A DNA stretch of 32,452 nt from a virus. The position numbers and the translations under genes are program-made. The stretch spans positions 1 to 32,452 of IMG/VR virus record IMGVR_UViG_3300046529_000067. One strand, given 5' to 3'. The notes beneath the pieces are model-generated. The model was not told the DNA's origin. It ran no database searches and saw only the letters and a program-made list of their open reading frames with translations. Every line of letters starts with the position of its first letter. Within the stretch, counting starts at the first letter, position 1. Below, piece after piece: positions 23,266-30,034 of this stretch.

Positions 23266-23718
23266 TCAGTCTTCTAGAATCCCGTCCAGGATGAACTGCT
23301 TGTACAGCTCAATCGAATGGATGGCCTTGTCTAGGTCTTCCAGCCGCTTGGCCTTGTCACCCTTCTTCCGGGTGATGTACTTGATTGCCGTGTGGGCACA
23401 GGCGTTGAGGCCGTTGGCCACCGAGTATTCCATCGGCTGAATCTTCAGGCCCTTGTAGTGAGCCCCGCCGATTTGCCGCTGGAGTGCCGCGAGGTCCATC
23501 TGGGGAACACCAACAGGAATATCGAAGGCCTCTTCAAATGCTTCCTGAAGAGCCTTGCCGGTCAGAGCAATCGGCTTCCACGCGGGCAACACTGGACCAC
23601 CACTGGACTCAGAGGCACAGCAGGTCCAGCAGGCTGTAGGAACATCATCCAAGGATTTACTGAGGACATTCCCCTGTACATGGTTCGCACAGGTGTTGCA
23701 GTCTCGTTCTTGGCTCAA
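23266..23718 (-). CDS. DUF3310 protein with Cys-rich N-terminus (T7 gp1.7-related domain)
   Basis: About 150 residues. The C-terminal part (HYKGLKIQPMEYSVANG, then HTAIKYITRKK, then LEDLDKAIHSIELYKQFI) is a clear DUF3310 domain; T7 gp1.7, a nucleotide kinase, contains this domain. The N-terminal part has several Cys (CNTC, CWTCC) that may bind zinc. I prefer the TTG start at 23718, which has AAGGA six bases upstream and overlaps the previous stop as TTGA; an ATG at 23742 would add eight residues but has no ribosome site. Likely role in nucleotide metabolism. Confidence 0.85.
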   Translation of the reverse strand: MSQERDCNTCANHVQGNVLSKSLDDVPTACWTCCASESSGGPVLPAWKPIALTGKALQEAFEEAFDIPVGVPQMDLAALQRQIGGAHYKGLKIQPMEYSVANGLNACAHTAIKYITRKKGDKAKRLEDLDKAIHSIELYKQFILDGILED

Positions 23719-23873
23719 GCTTGATCCTTGTAGTCGTGGCATTTAGCGGGAGTGGTGAACCACTGGACAATCTCTCGTTCCTGCTTCTTGCACCACACGG
23801 CCCCATTGCTGAGGTCAAGCTTCCCGTGGGTGCAGTCCAGACAGGTCCTGCTGTTCTTTACTGCGGTTTCCAT
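23715..23873 (-). CDS. Cys-rich mini-protein, possible zinc finger (52 aa)
   Basis: A 52-residue ORF, METAVKNSRTCLDCTHGKL..., fitting between exonuclease and DUF3310 protein and overlapping both (16 bases and 4 bases). Cys11, Cys14, Cys28 and Cys45 could form one zinc site. The Cys pattern resembles the N-terminus of the following DUF3310 protein (CNTC...CWTC), which suggests related small metal-binding modules. No family recognised. Confidence 0.65.
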   Translation of the reverse strand: METAVKNSRTCLDCTHGKLDLSNGAVWCKKQEREIVQWFTTPAKCHDYKDQA

Positions 23874-24658
23874 AACTTCACTTCGCCCTTCTTAAAATCG
23901 TAATCCCCAGCGCGACAGATGCGCGCCAGCCGTGCCTGAAGCAATGCATCCTCTTCAGTCAGCCCCTTCTTCTCGTAGGTGGCCACGATGGATTCCCATG
24001 CGCCCTCCACGTCAAAGCCGCTGTCATGCTTGGTCTCGTGGCAGTGCGCCTCCAGAATCGGCTCAGCCTTCTTAGGACCAATGCCAGGGCATCCCTTGTA
24101 GCCATCAGTGGTGTCACCGATGAGGGCCTGGTAAAGGTGGAAGTAGTTGGCGTGATGTTCATCAATGAGGCGCGGCTTGGTGTCCTTAGCGGGATTCCAG
24201 AGCCATCCTGGAATGGTCTGCATGTCCTTGTCTTCGGACACGATGATTCGCTTGCCGGGGACCAGCGTGGGGTGAGTGGAGAGGATGCCCATGATGTCGT
24301 CTGCTTCCATCGTGGGCTTGCGATAGCTGCGATACTTCTCAGCCAGGTAGTCCTTGCAGGCGCTCAGGTAGACCGGACGCTTCGAGTAGTCGCGGTTCGC
24401 TTTGTACTCTGGATAGATGCCGATGCGCCAGCCTTCTTCGGTGGGGCATGAGAGGCAGATGATGAGGTCATCCGCCTTGGTGGTTACCAGGTACTCAGCC
24501 ATCAATGCATCCAGGCGTGGTGCCGTTTCCTCCCAGTCATCGACCGAGACAGCTTCAATGACTTCACCGTTCTCATCTTCGAACTTGAATGTCTTCTGGG
24601 CTGTGGAGGCAATCTTGAATGCAACGATGTCCGCGTCAATCAGCAGCGTGGTATTCAA
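23858..24658 (-). CDS. 5'-3' exonuclease (T7 gp6-like)
   Basis: Flap/5'-nuclease family enzyme that removes RNA primers and degrades host DNA in T7. The 266-residue protein (T7 gp6 is 300) shows the metal-binding acids in order: LLIDADIVAF near the N-terminus, YPEYKANRDYSKRP (the helical-arch Lys/Arg region), MEADDIMG, SEDKDM, and the helix-hairpin-helix-like DGYKGCPGIGPKKAEPIL. It overlaps its upstream neighbour by four bases and lies in the replication block below the polymerase. Confidence 0.94.
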   Translation of the reverse strand: MNTTLLIDADIVAFKIASTAQKTFKFEDENGEVIEAVSVDDWEETAPRLDALMAEYLVTTKADDLIICLSCPTEEGWRIGIYPEYKANRDYSKRPVYLSACKDYLAEKYRSYRKPTMEADDIMGILSTHPTLVPGKRIIVSEDKDMQTIPGWLWNPAKDTKPRLIDEHHANYFHLYQALIGDTTDGYKGCPGIGPKKAEPILEAHCHETKHDSGFDVEGAWESIVATYEKKGLTEEDALLQARLARICRAGDYDFKKGEVKLWKPQ

Positions 24659-24918
24659 CCAGCGACTCTGCGGTACTTGGTGATGGTCTTCGTGTATGCC
24701 TCAACCTCATACGCCTCAGGCTCGTCATACTCGTAGTCAGACCAGTAACTCCCGCTGCGGGATTGCTCGATGGCGTACAGCTTGCCTTCGAACTTCACGA
24801 TGGTGGTGCAGTACTGGTGCTTGTGGTCGTTGGTCCAGTCACCTTCCTTGACCACCTCAACCTCATCAGCCTCATCCTCAAACAACCGCATGAGCTCTTT
24901 CAGGGTGCCCGTGCTCAT
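24655..24918 (-). CDS. small conserved acidic phage protein, unknown (87 aa)
   Basis: An 87-residue acidic protein with a recognisable small-phage-protein pattern: KFEGKLYAIEQSRSGSYWSD followed by YEYDEPEAYEVEAY and a basic tail TKTITKYRRV. Proteins like this recur in T7-like phage replication regions without known function. It overlaps both neighbours by four bases. Confidence 0.78.
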   Translation of the reverse strand: MSTGTLKELMRLFEDEADEVEVVKEGDWTNDHKHQYCTTIVKFEGKLYAIEQSRSGSYWSDYEYDEPEAYEVEAYTKTITKYRRVAG

Positions 24919-25502
24919 ACTCGCTCTCCCTGGTTGAACTCCATGAACTCGAATGGCACATACAGGTAGAACCCATCGAAGCGCTCACGGAAGCGTTCCC
25001 AGCGGCGCATCGAACGATCAAACTGCTGTTGGTCTTCGCAGTGGCTGAGGGTGAACCGCTGGTGCATCACGTCATTCGTGAAGGCCAACGTTTCACCGAA
25101 CTGGCCATTACCCAGATACCACGCTTGGCAGATGCCAAAGTCGTGATGACGTGCGCGGTCCACAGGGTCCAGGCCAGGGGCCAGTACGATGATCTGAAGG
25201 GGCGGGCGTGTGATCTCTTCGAGAGAGCCGAACGGGTCACTGGAGATGGCCACTTCATACACGTGCTCCACCTCACCGCCAGCTCCAGCGTACTCAGCGG
25301 AGATGAGCGGGTTCACGTGCAGGACCCCAAAGGCCGCCTGTAGCTTCTGCTCGATGTCTTCCGAGTACGGTACGAACACATCGATGTCCTTCACAGGGCG
25401 GTTCAGCAGATGGTCACGTACAGCGCCCCCCGCGATGAGGCCCTTCACACCGACCGCCTGGAGCTTCGCCAGGGCTTCATCAAACTGTTGGATTAGATTC
25501 AT
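24915..25502 (-). CDS. nucleotidyltransferase-like protein
   Basis: A 195-residue protein with the poly(A) polymerase/CCA-adding head signature: GLIAGGAVRDHLLNRPVKDIDVFV, with GGAVRD at residues 25-30 and the metal-binding pair Asp39 and Asp41. The third acidic residue would lie in the strand around residues 102-113 (LQIIVLAPGLDP). It is much shorter than CCA-adding enzymes and lacks their C-terminal RNA-binding domains, so its substrate is unknown; tRNA, a protein or a nucleotide are all possible. It sits in a run of small genes overlapping by four bases. Confidence 0.75.
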   Translation of the reverse strand: MNLIQQFDEALAKLQAVGVKGLIAGGAVRDHLLNRPVKDIDVFVPYSEDIEQKLQAAFGVLHVNPLISAEYAGAGGEVEHVYEVAISSDPFGSLEEITRPPLQIIVLAPGLDPVDRARHHDFGICQAWYLGNGQFGETLAFTNDVMHQRFTLSHCEDQQQFDRSMRRWERFRERFDGFYLYVPFEFMEFNQGERV

Positions 25503-25696
25503 TGCATTGCCTTATTCAGGACGGATTGCGTACTCCCCCATGCAACCAGCGCTTCCCTTGCGAGGGCGCAGCGTTGGCTGATGGTTAGGGGAGAGCCGTT
25601 GAGATGGGTGGAGACTCCCGCCAGGGTGAGCTGACGGTGAGCCTCCAAGAGTTCGTTGGTGTGGAACTCCATGAGCTGGGCGTGGGTCATTTGCAT
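25499..25696 (-). CDS. small helical protein, unknown (65 aa)
   Basis: A 65-residue mostly helical protein (MQMTHAQLMEFHTNELLEAHRQ, REALVAWGSTQSVLNKAMQ). Start at 25696 with a weak GGGA ribosome site, or at the second ATG two codons later. It overlaps its neighbours by 10 and 4 bases. No family recognised. Confidence 0.65.
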   Translation of the reverse strand: MQMTHAQLMEFHTNELLEAHRQLTLAGVSTHLNGSPLTISQRCALAREALVAWGSTQSVLNKAMQ

Positions 25697-25914
25697 GGGC
25701 GATATTCCCAGGTCGAGTGGCAGTCATTCCACCAGCTCCAGTCGGTGCCTCTGCGCTCCACAACTTCCAGCCAGCGGCACTCACCTGACCCGATGCGAAC
25801 AGGGAACAGCGCGAAGTGCCGATGCCACTGCTCCAGTCGGTTGCGCTCTTCCCAGCGTTTCAGGTCATGGGCGTGCTGCTTTTCCTGCTGCGTAGGACCA
25901 CAGTTAAGCTTCAC
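25687..25914 (-). CDS. small Trp-rich phage protein, unknown (75 aa)
   Basis: A 75-residue protein with a GTG start overlapping the Rz1 stop as GTGA. The C-terminal half (HFALFPVRIGSGECRWLEVV, then WSWWNDCHSTWEYRP) is rich in Trp and resembles small conserved proteins of T7-like phages that I cannot assign a role. The N-terminus is a charged helix (QQEKQHAHDLKRWEERNRLEQW). Confidence 0.75.
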   Translation of the reverse strand: MKLNCGPTQQEKQHAHDLKRWEERNRLEQWHRHFALFPVRIGSGECRWLEVVERRGTDWSWWNDCHSTWEYRPCK

Positions 25915-26201
25915 TTCGGGTCCTTTTGAAAATCCTCAATGCGGCCCTTGTCGGCGTTGCACGAGTTCAGTTGGTTGTCATATGCCTTGATGCAGTCCAC
26001 CAGGTCACCGTTAGTGGCCAGCCTGCACACCGCTGCTTGGGTGCGTGCTGTCAGGGACTTGGGGATTTGCACCGTCTTGGTCTCGGTGACAATCGGGGCT
26101 ACGGACTGCGGTGCGCTCGCACAGGCTGCGAACAACATCGGAAGGCACAGGCTCAGCAGCCCACGTTTGGACCACAGGGCTGCTCGCTGCGAGTGCTTCA
26201 C
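25911..26201 (-). CDS. Rz1: outer-membrane spanin lipoprotein (Rz1-like)
   Basis: Outer-membrane half of the spanin complex that fuses the two membranes at lysis. I chose the GTG at 26201, giving 96 residues starting MKHSQRAALWSKRGLL; basic residues, a hydrophobic stretch (LLSLCLPMLFAA) and a lipobox LFAAC with Cys27 follow. The mature part is rather long for Rz1 and has extra Cys. It overlaps Rz for 191 bases in another frame, the classic embedded/overlapping Rz-Rz1 arrangement. The ribosome site for GTG is weak; a longer upstream start lacks a proper signal sequence. Confidence 0.82.
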   Translation of the reverse strand: MKHSQRAALWSKRGLLSLCLPMLFAACASAPQSVAPIVTETKTVQIPKSLTARTQAAVCRLATNGDLVDCIKAYDNQLNSCNADKGRIEDFQKDPK

Positions 26202-26484
26202 GCTGATGCTTGAATGCAGCGTTGTCTTTGTGGATTGCTTGCTCACTTGCTTGCTTCTCCTGGGTGATGGTGTCCAGCTGGTCGAGCTTCTTAACGGCCA
26301 CTTCAGCGGCACTCGAAGCCTTCGCTGCGTCAGCCTTCAGGGTCACGTTAGTGGCCTCTAGCTGCCCGTTCTGTTTCACCGTTGATGTGAATGTGTGGAC
26401 CGCAAAGAAACCAGCGGCACAAATGAAAAGGGCCACCGCGATTCCGATGGCCCACTTAAGGATGCTGCTTGATAGTCCGAACAT
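26011..26484 (-). CDS. Rz: inner-membrane spanin (Rz-like)
   Basis: Inner-membrane half of the spanin pair. The ATG at 26484 has a GGAGG ribosome site seven bases upstream, giving 157 residues; a longer in-frame start adds 15 residues without support. A single N-terminal membrane segment (about residues 8-29, ILKWAIGIAVALFICAAGFF) is followed by a periplasmic coiled-coil region (VTLKADAAKASSAAEVAVKKLDQL). The downstream LAASSPVVQTWAAEPVPSDV is a pattern common in phage Rz proteins. The C-terminal tail overlaps Rz1 in another frame. Confidence 0.88.
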   Translation of the reverse strand: MFGLSSSILKWAIGIAVALFICAAGFFAVHTFTSTVKQNGQLEATNVTLKADAAKASSAAEVAVKKLDQLDTITQEKQASEQAIHKDNAAFKHQREALAASSPVVQTWAAEPVPSDVVRSLCERTAVRSPDCHRDQDGANPQVPDSTHPSSGVQAGH

Positions 26485-26708
26485 CAGTGAACCTCCAGGA
26501 ACGCCTTGCCCTTGCGAGTGGCGAACCACTTGCGCCCATACGTACCACGCTCCTGCTCAGTCGTGATGAGGCCCATAGAAGCGGCCATGCTCACGTACCC
26601 AGCATTCACACGCGCGTAATCGCACTGAAGCGAGAAGCCCCCGTTCTGTGCTCGATGCAGGACCTCAATGAGTCTCTGCCCAGTTCCTTCCGATTCCGTA
26701 CTCTCCAT
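26484..26708 (-). CDS. small protein overlapping the DNA polymerase end, unknown (74 aa)
   Basis: A 74-residue ORF starting MESTESEGTGQRLIEVLH at 26708, within the last 44 bases of the polymerase gene in another frame; an upstream ATG at 26795 would extend it deeper into the polymerase and gives a Ser/Ala-rich stretch that looks like a shadow. The second half (YARVNAGYVSMAASMGLITT then YGRKWFATRKGKAFL) looks like a small winged-helix DNA-binding fold. Its stop overlaps the Rz start. Start is uncertain. Confidence 0.6.
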   Translation of the reverse strand: MESTESEGTGQRLIEVLHRAQNGGFSLQCDYARVNAGYVSMAASMGLITTEQERGTYGRKWFATRKGKAFLEVH

Positions 26709-28557
26709 CGAGCGGGCACTTGAACTTGAAATACTCGCCAGCTTTGCGGATAGCTTGGACAGCCAACTTGCCAACGGCTTCGCCATGTTCTTCATCTACC
26801 TCAATTTGCCATTCGTCATGAACATTTGCGACGAACTCATAGTTGATACCTGGCACGAGCCCCATCGCCTGAATGTCAGCGTCGAGGATGCACAGGGCCT
26901 TTTTCATTTGGATTGCACCAGCGGATTGCAGCAGGGTGTTCAGCGCGGAGTGCTGTGAGCGGATGTGCAGGATGCAGCCATCGAGCCCCTTGAGGAACCC
27001 GCGTTCCTTCACTGCGGCCTTGACACGCTCAACTAGCTTGCCCAGTGCAGGGAGGTTGCGCATGAAGTCAGAGCGGCTCTTCTTGCCAGCAGAGCGAGCC
27101 TTAGGACCCTTCACCCGTGTGGTGATGAACCCCAGCTTCTCGTCACCAGCTCCGTAGATGAACGCATAGAACCAGGTCTTGGCAATGTCACGACCACTCT
27201 CGCCATCGAAGTAGATGCCCTTAGGGTCCAGCCCAAGAGCCCTGGCGTTGACCGAGTGAATGTCAGTGCCTTTGCTCTTGTCCCCTTCGAGAACCACCTT
27301 GACATACTCGCCACCGTCATACGCAGCCATGTACCCAGCGAGGTCACGCAGCTCCAATGCAGCAGCATCAGCGCCCACCAGAACCTTCCCCTTCGGGACA
27401 ATGAACAGGGCACGGCACTCAGTCCCATAAGGAGAGTAGCCTGCTGGGACCTGACCCATGTTTGGCCGGCTGTGTGTCATCCGCCTGGTGACTGCACCGT
27501 TCGGGTTGACCGAGCCATGCATACGCCCGTTCTTCTCGTTCTTCAGCCACGCTTCCTTACCCTCAGCGAGCTGCCCGAGCCGCTTGCCCACCATCAGATA
27601 CCTAACGAGGGCCTTAGCTTCGGGATAGGGGAGCTGGCTCAGGATGGTTTCATCCACCGTGGGTTTGCCATCCTTACCGAACTCATCAGGCCGCCATCCG
27701 TACAGCCGCTTGAGCCACAGAGCGATGTGGTCACGGCTGCCTGGGTTGAACTCGGTCAGCTTGATCTTCTGGAACGGAACGCCAGCAACGTAGCCGCGCT
27801 TCTTGTCGTCACGCTTCGGGGTGAAGATGGGACCATCACGCATCCACATCGGCTTGAAGACGCTGGTCAGCTCTTCTTCCTGCTTCAGCTTCTCCTTCAC
27901 GAGAGTGGCCAGCAGCTTGGCAGCAGCGGGCTTATCGAACATGAAGCCATAGCGCTCCTGCCGTGAGAGAACCCACGCCACGCCATGCTCAATGTCAATA
28001 GCTTCCCGCGAATACTCCTTGCTCTCCAGCTTCAGGAACAGCTTCAGGGTCACTCCCGTGTCCTGAACGCAGTAGTCCTGCATCGCCTGGTTCCAGCGCT
28101 CCCACTTGCGGGCCTTGCGCTCCTTCTCATCAGCAATCAGCGGGTCACCTTCATAGTCACCCTTGTAGTCACCCAGGCGGTAACCCCACGCCTCCAGTGA
28201 CTGACGCTTGCGGAGGTTGCCGGGCAGCTTGCCCTTCTCGTACAGCTTGGTGTCGATGTCCCACAGGTCTGGGTAGACCAGGCGGGCATACACCAGCGTG
28301 TCAATGACCTTCGAAGGGCTGAGGGAGAACCACGGGTACAACTTCTGGATAGCCGGGATGTCGTAAGAGATGCCGTTATGCCAAACCGTGAGGTCCGCTG
28401 CCTGAGCCATCGCAAGGCCAGCTTCGATGCTATGGATGGGGTCTACCGAGCTGAAGATGTGGACCTTACCGCTGTCAATGTCCCGATGGACAATCATGTG
28501 AATCTTGCTGATTGTGTCCAGCAGGCCATCGGATTCGATGTCGCTAACTAACCTCAC
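26665..28557 (-). CDS. DNA polymerase, family A with 3'-5' exonuclease (T7 gp5-like)
   Basis: Replicative polymerase. Exonuclease motifs: Asp6/Glu8 (SDIESDG), HNGISYD (Asp66), and Tyr162/Asp166 (YCVQD). Polymerase motif A VGADAAALELRDLA (Asp397), motif B RDIAKTWFYAFIYGAGDEKLG (Arg456, Lys460, Tyr464; the equivalent of T7 Tyr526), motif C ANVHDEWQ (His580, Asp581, Glu582). It ends NWAETH, like T7 NWAICH. At 630 residues it is 74 shorter than T7 gp5, and the stretch between FKPMW (234) and FNPGSRDH (270) is far shorter than in T7, where the thioredoxin-binding loop lies. GTG start at 28557, three bases after the oxygenase stop. Confidence 0.96.
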   Translation of the reverse strand: MRLVSDIESDGLLDTISKIHMIVHRDIDSGKVHIFSSVDPIHSIEAGLAMAQAADLTVWHNGISYDIPAIQKLYPWFSLSPSKVIDTLVYARLVYPDLWDIDTKLYEKGKLPGNLRKRQSLEAWGYRLGDYKGDYEGDPLIADEKERKARKWERWNQAMQDYCVQDTGVTLKLFLKLESKEYSREAIDIEHGVAWVLSRQERYGFMFDKPAAAKLLATLVKEKLKQEEELTSVFKPMWMRDGPIFTPKRDDKKRGYVAGVPFQKIKLTEFNPGSRDHIALWLKRLYGWRPDEFGKDGKPTVDETILSQLPYPEAKALVRYLMVGKRLGQLAEGKEAWLKNEKNGRMHGSVNPNGAVTRRMTHSRPNMGQVPAGYSPYGTECRALFIVPKGKVLVGADAAALELRDLAGYMAAYDGGEYVKVVLEGDKSKGTDIHSVNARALGLDPKGIYFDGESGRDIAKTWFYAFIYGAGDEKLGFITTRVKGPKARSAGKKSRSDFMRNLPALGKLVERVKAAVKERGFLKGLDGCILHIRSQHSALNTLLQSAGAIQMKKALCILDADIQAMGLVPGINYEFVANVHDEWQIEVDEEHGEAVGKLAVQAIRKAGEYFKFKCPLDGEYGIGRNWAETH

Positions 28558-28560
28558 CGA

Positions 28561-29250
28561 TTACCACCCATACGAAGTGTCGGTGATGTACACCTGAGCG
28601 TTCGAACGAATCTCGTTCTCTACCTTGTGGCGGCTGTTTCGTGTGATGCGGATGAACCAGCGGAAGCCGCGCGACCCGGCGGGCTGGCCGCGATGCCACG
28701 AGTGGACATTGAACTCAGCGATTTGCCCGGATTGAACCTGTACGCAGTCTTGCGCGATTTTCTGAGAGTTGAAGAAAGCATCGGCCGTTTTGTAAAAGTT
28801 CTGACCTCCTGTCAGCTTCTCTTCAAAATAGCACTCAGGGAACAGTAGATCACCTCTGTAGAACTCGGTAAGGCTTTCCGTGCCAGCATCTACAATGCAC
28901 AAAAGGTGCTCAGTCACATACTCTGGGTTGAAGATGTCGGGTTGACCGCCCCAGCGGTTAGGGTGGCGCGGAGCATCATCGGTGTGCCAGCCTGGGATGC
29001 ATGGGATCATTCCCGGCATCAGCATGTGATGGCGTGAGTCGATGATGCAGTTATCGAGATAGCCCCAGCGATGCTCAGCATTGTCCAAGAACTCGCGGGT
29101 CATATCCCCACCCACCTTGTAAGCGAACCCGGCATCAGCACGGAAGAACATCGGCTCTGCCTTAATCAGGCCAGTGACCAGTTCCCGGCTGTTGTCATTG
29201 ATGTGAGTCATGGCGTCCGAGACCTTCACGCCACTGTAATGAGTAGTCAT
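28561..29250 (-). CDS. Fe(II)/2-oxoglutarate-dependent oxygenase-like protein
   Basis: A 229-residue protein with the facial-triad pattern of Fe(II)/2-oxoglutarate oxygenases: HTD at residues 89-91 (IPCIPGWHTDDAPRH), a distal His in FNVHSWHRG (His183 or His186), and Arg candidates in GFRWFIRITR (197 or 201) to hold 2-oxoglutarate. The spacing of about 95 residues between the HxD and distal His fits the family. It lies in the replication block between the endolysin terminator and DNA polymerase, so a role on nucleic acid or nucleotides is possible, but the substrate is unknown. A GGGAGA-type ribosome site supports the start. Confidence 0.62.
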   Translation of the reverse strand: MTTHYSGVKVSDAMTHINDNSRELVTGLIKAEPMFFRADAGFAYKVGGDMTREFLDNAEHRWGYLDNCIIDSRHHMLMPGMIPCIPGWHTDDAPRHPNRWGGQPDIFNPEYVTEHLLCIVDAGTESLTEFYRGDLLFPECYFEEKLTGGQNFYKTADAFFNSQKIAQDCVQVQSGQIAEFNVHSWHRGQPAGSRGFRWFIRITRNSRHKVENEIRSNAQVYITDTSYGW

Positions 29251-29281
29251 TGCTCTCCCTTTCGAGTAGCCAATCCAAATG

Positions 29282-29306
29282 AAAAAGGGCCACCCGAAGG
29301 TGACCC
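29282..29306 (-). terminator. rho-independent terminator after the endolysin
   Basis: On the minus strand GGGTCACC pairs with GGTGGCCC around a TTCG loop (one G-T wobble) and is followed by TTTTTC. It lies 25 bases after the endolysin stop and separates the primase-endolysin block from the polymerase block. Without a promoter in the 30 bases after it, polymerase expression would depend on read-through. Confidence 0.9.
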
Positions 29307-29330
29307 TATGCTTGTCGTGCGTTTGTTACT

Positions 29331-29819
29331 TCACTTGCCGAAGTGTGCACCCAACAGGAACAGAGCACGCTCGCCCTGCCTACGCTTGGTCAACCCAGCG
29401 AGCACCTTCCCACCCGCGTGGTCCCACCTAAGGAACTCGGCAGCCGCGCCTTCGATGTCCCCAGCGTTGAGCTTCTTCAGCAGCGTGGAGCCAGCCAGAG
29501 CGCCGCCGCCCAGGTTGAATGCGAAGTCCACCAGCGCATCGAACTCACCCTGGGTGAAGTCGGGGAGGCCATCCGTATCGGGGCTTCCTGCATCGTCCAG
29601 AGTTACCAGCCGGTTGACCGCAGCGGAGAACTTGGCGATGTCCTGAAGGAGAAGCGCTAAGGCCTGCTCCTGGGTGATTATCAGGCCCTTGCAGACATCA
29701 GGACCAGTGTGGCCGTAGCCGATGGTCCAGACACCTACAGAGTCCTGATAGGCAGTCAGCCTGCAACCTTCGAACTGCTGCGTAAGTTGCAGGCCGGTCT
29801 TCGAGTAGCTGAAGCTCAG
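29331..29819 (-). CDS. endolysin, GH24 lysozyme, apparent CTG start
   Basis: Peptidoglycan hydrolase for host lysis. From the CTG at 29819 the product is 162 residues: Glu17, eight residues, Asp26, five residues, Thr32 (EGCRLTAYQDSVGVWTIGYGHT) is the exact GH24 triad. The C-terminal FAFNLGGGALAGSTLLKKLN and FLRWDHAGGKVL are also typical. No ATG, GTG or TTG exists between the upstream in-frame TAA and the catalytic Glu; CTG has AAGG seven bases upstream and overlaps the previous stop as CTGA, exactly where the usual ATGA overlap would be. There is no signal or membrane anchor, so it needs the holin. Confidence 0.88.
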   Translation of the reverse strand: MSFSYSKTGLQLTQQFEGCRLTAYQDSVGVWTIGYGHTGPDVCKGLIITQEQALALLLQDIAKFSAAVNRLVTLDDAGSPDTDGLPDFTQGEFDALVDFAFNLGGGALAGSTLLKKLNAGDIEGAAAEFLRWDHAGGKVLAGLTKRRQGERALFLLGAHFGK

Positions 29820-30022
29820 TCGAATACCTTAGCCACTGCTGCGCGGAGCTTGGCGGCTGCATCAGCTTCCGAGCGGGCCACTGCGGCCTTCGCGTTGTGA
29901 GTCGCTGCCTGTGCTTCGTGCATCAGAGCTGCTGCGCGGTGGCCAGCTTCAGCCTTCGCCAGTGCTGCTACCGATGCCTTCAGGCCCTTCGAGACTGCCG
30001 TAACGATTTTTGCTGCGAACAT
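29816..30022 (-). CDS. small Ala-rich helical protein, unknown (68 aa)
   Basis: A 68-residue protein, almost entirely Ala/Lys/Glu/Arg, predicted to be one long helix or coiled coil (MFAAKIVTAVSKGLKASVAALAKAEAGHRA...). AAGGA before ATG at 30022 is a good ribosome site. It immediately precedes the endolysin and overlaps it by four bases. No family recognised. Confidence 0.75.
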   Translation of the reverse strand: MFAAKIVTAVSKGLKASVAALAKAEAGHRAAALMHEAQAATHNAKAAVARSEADAAAKLRAAVAKVFD

Positions 30023-30034
30023 GGTTTAGTCCTT

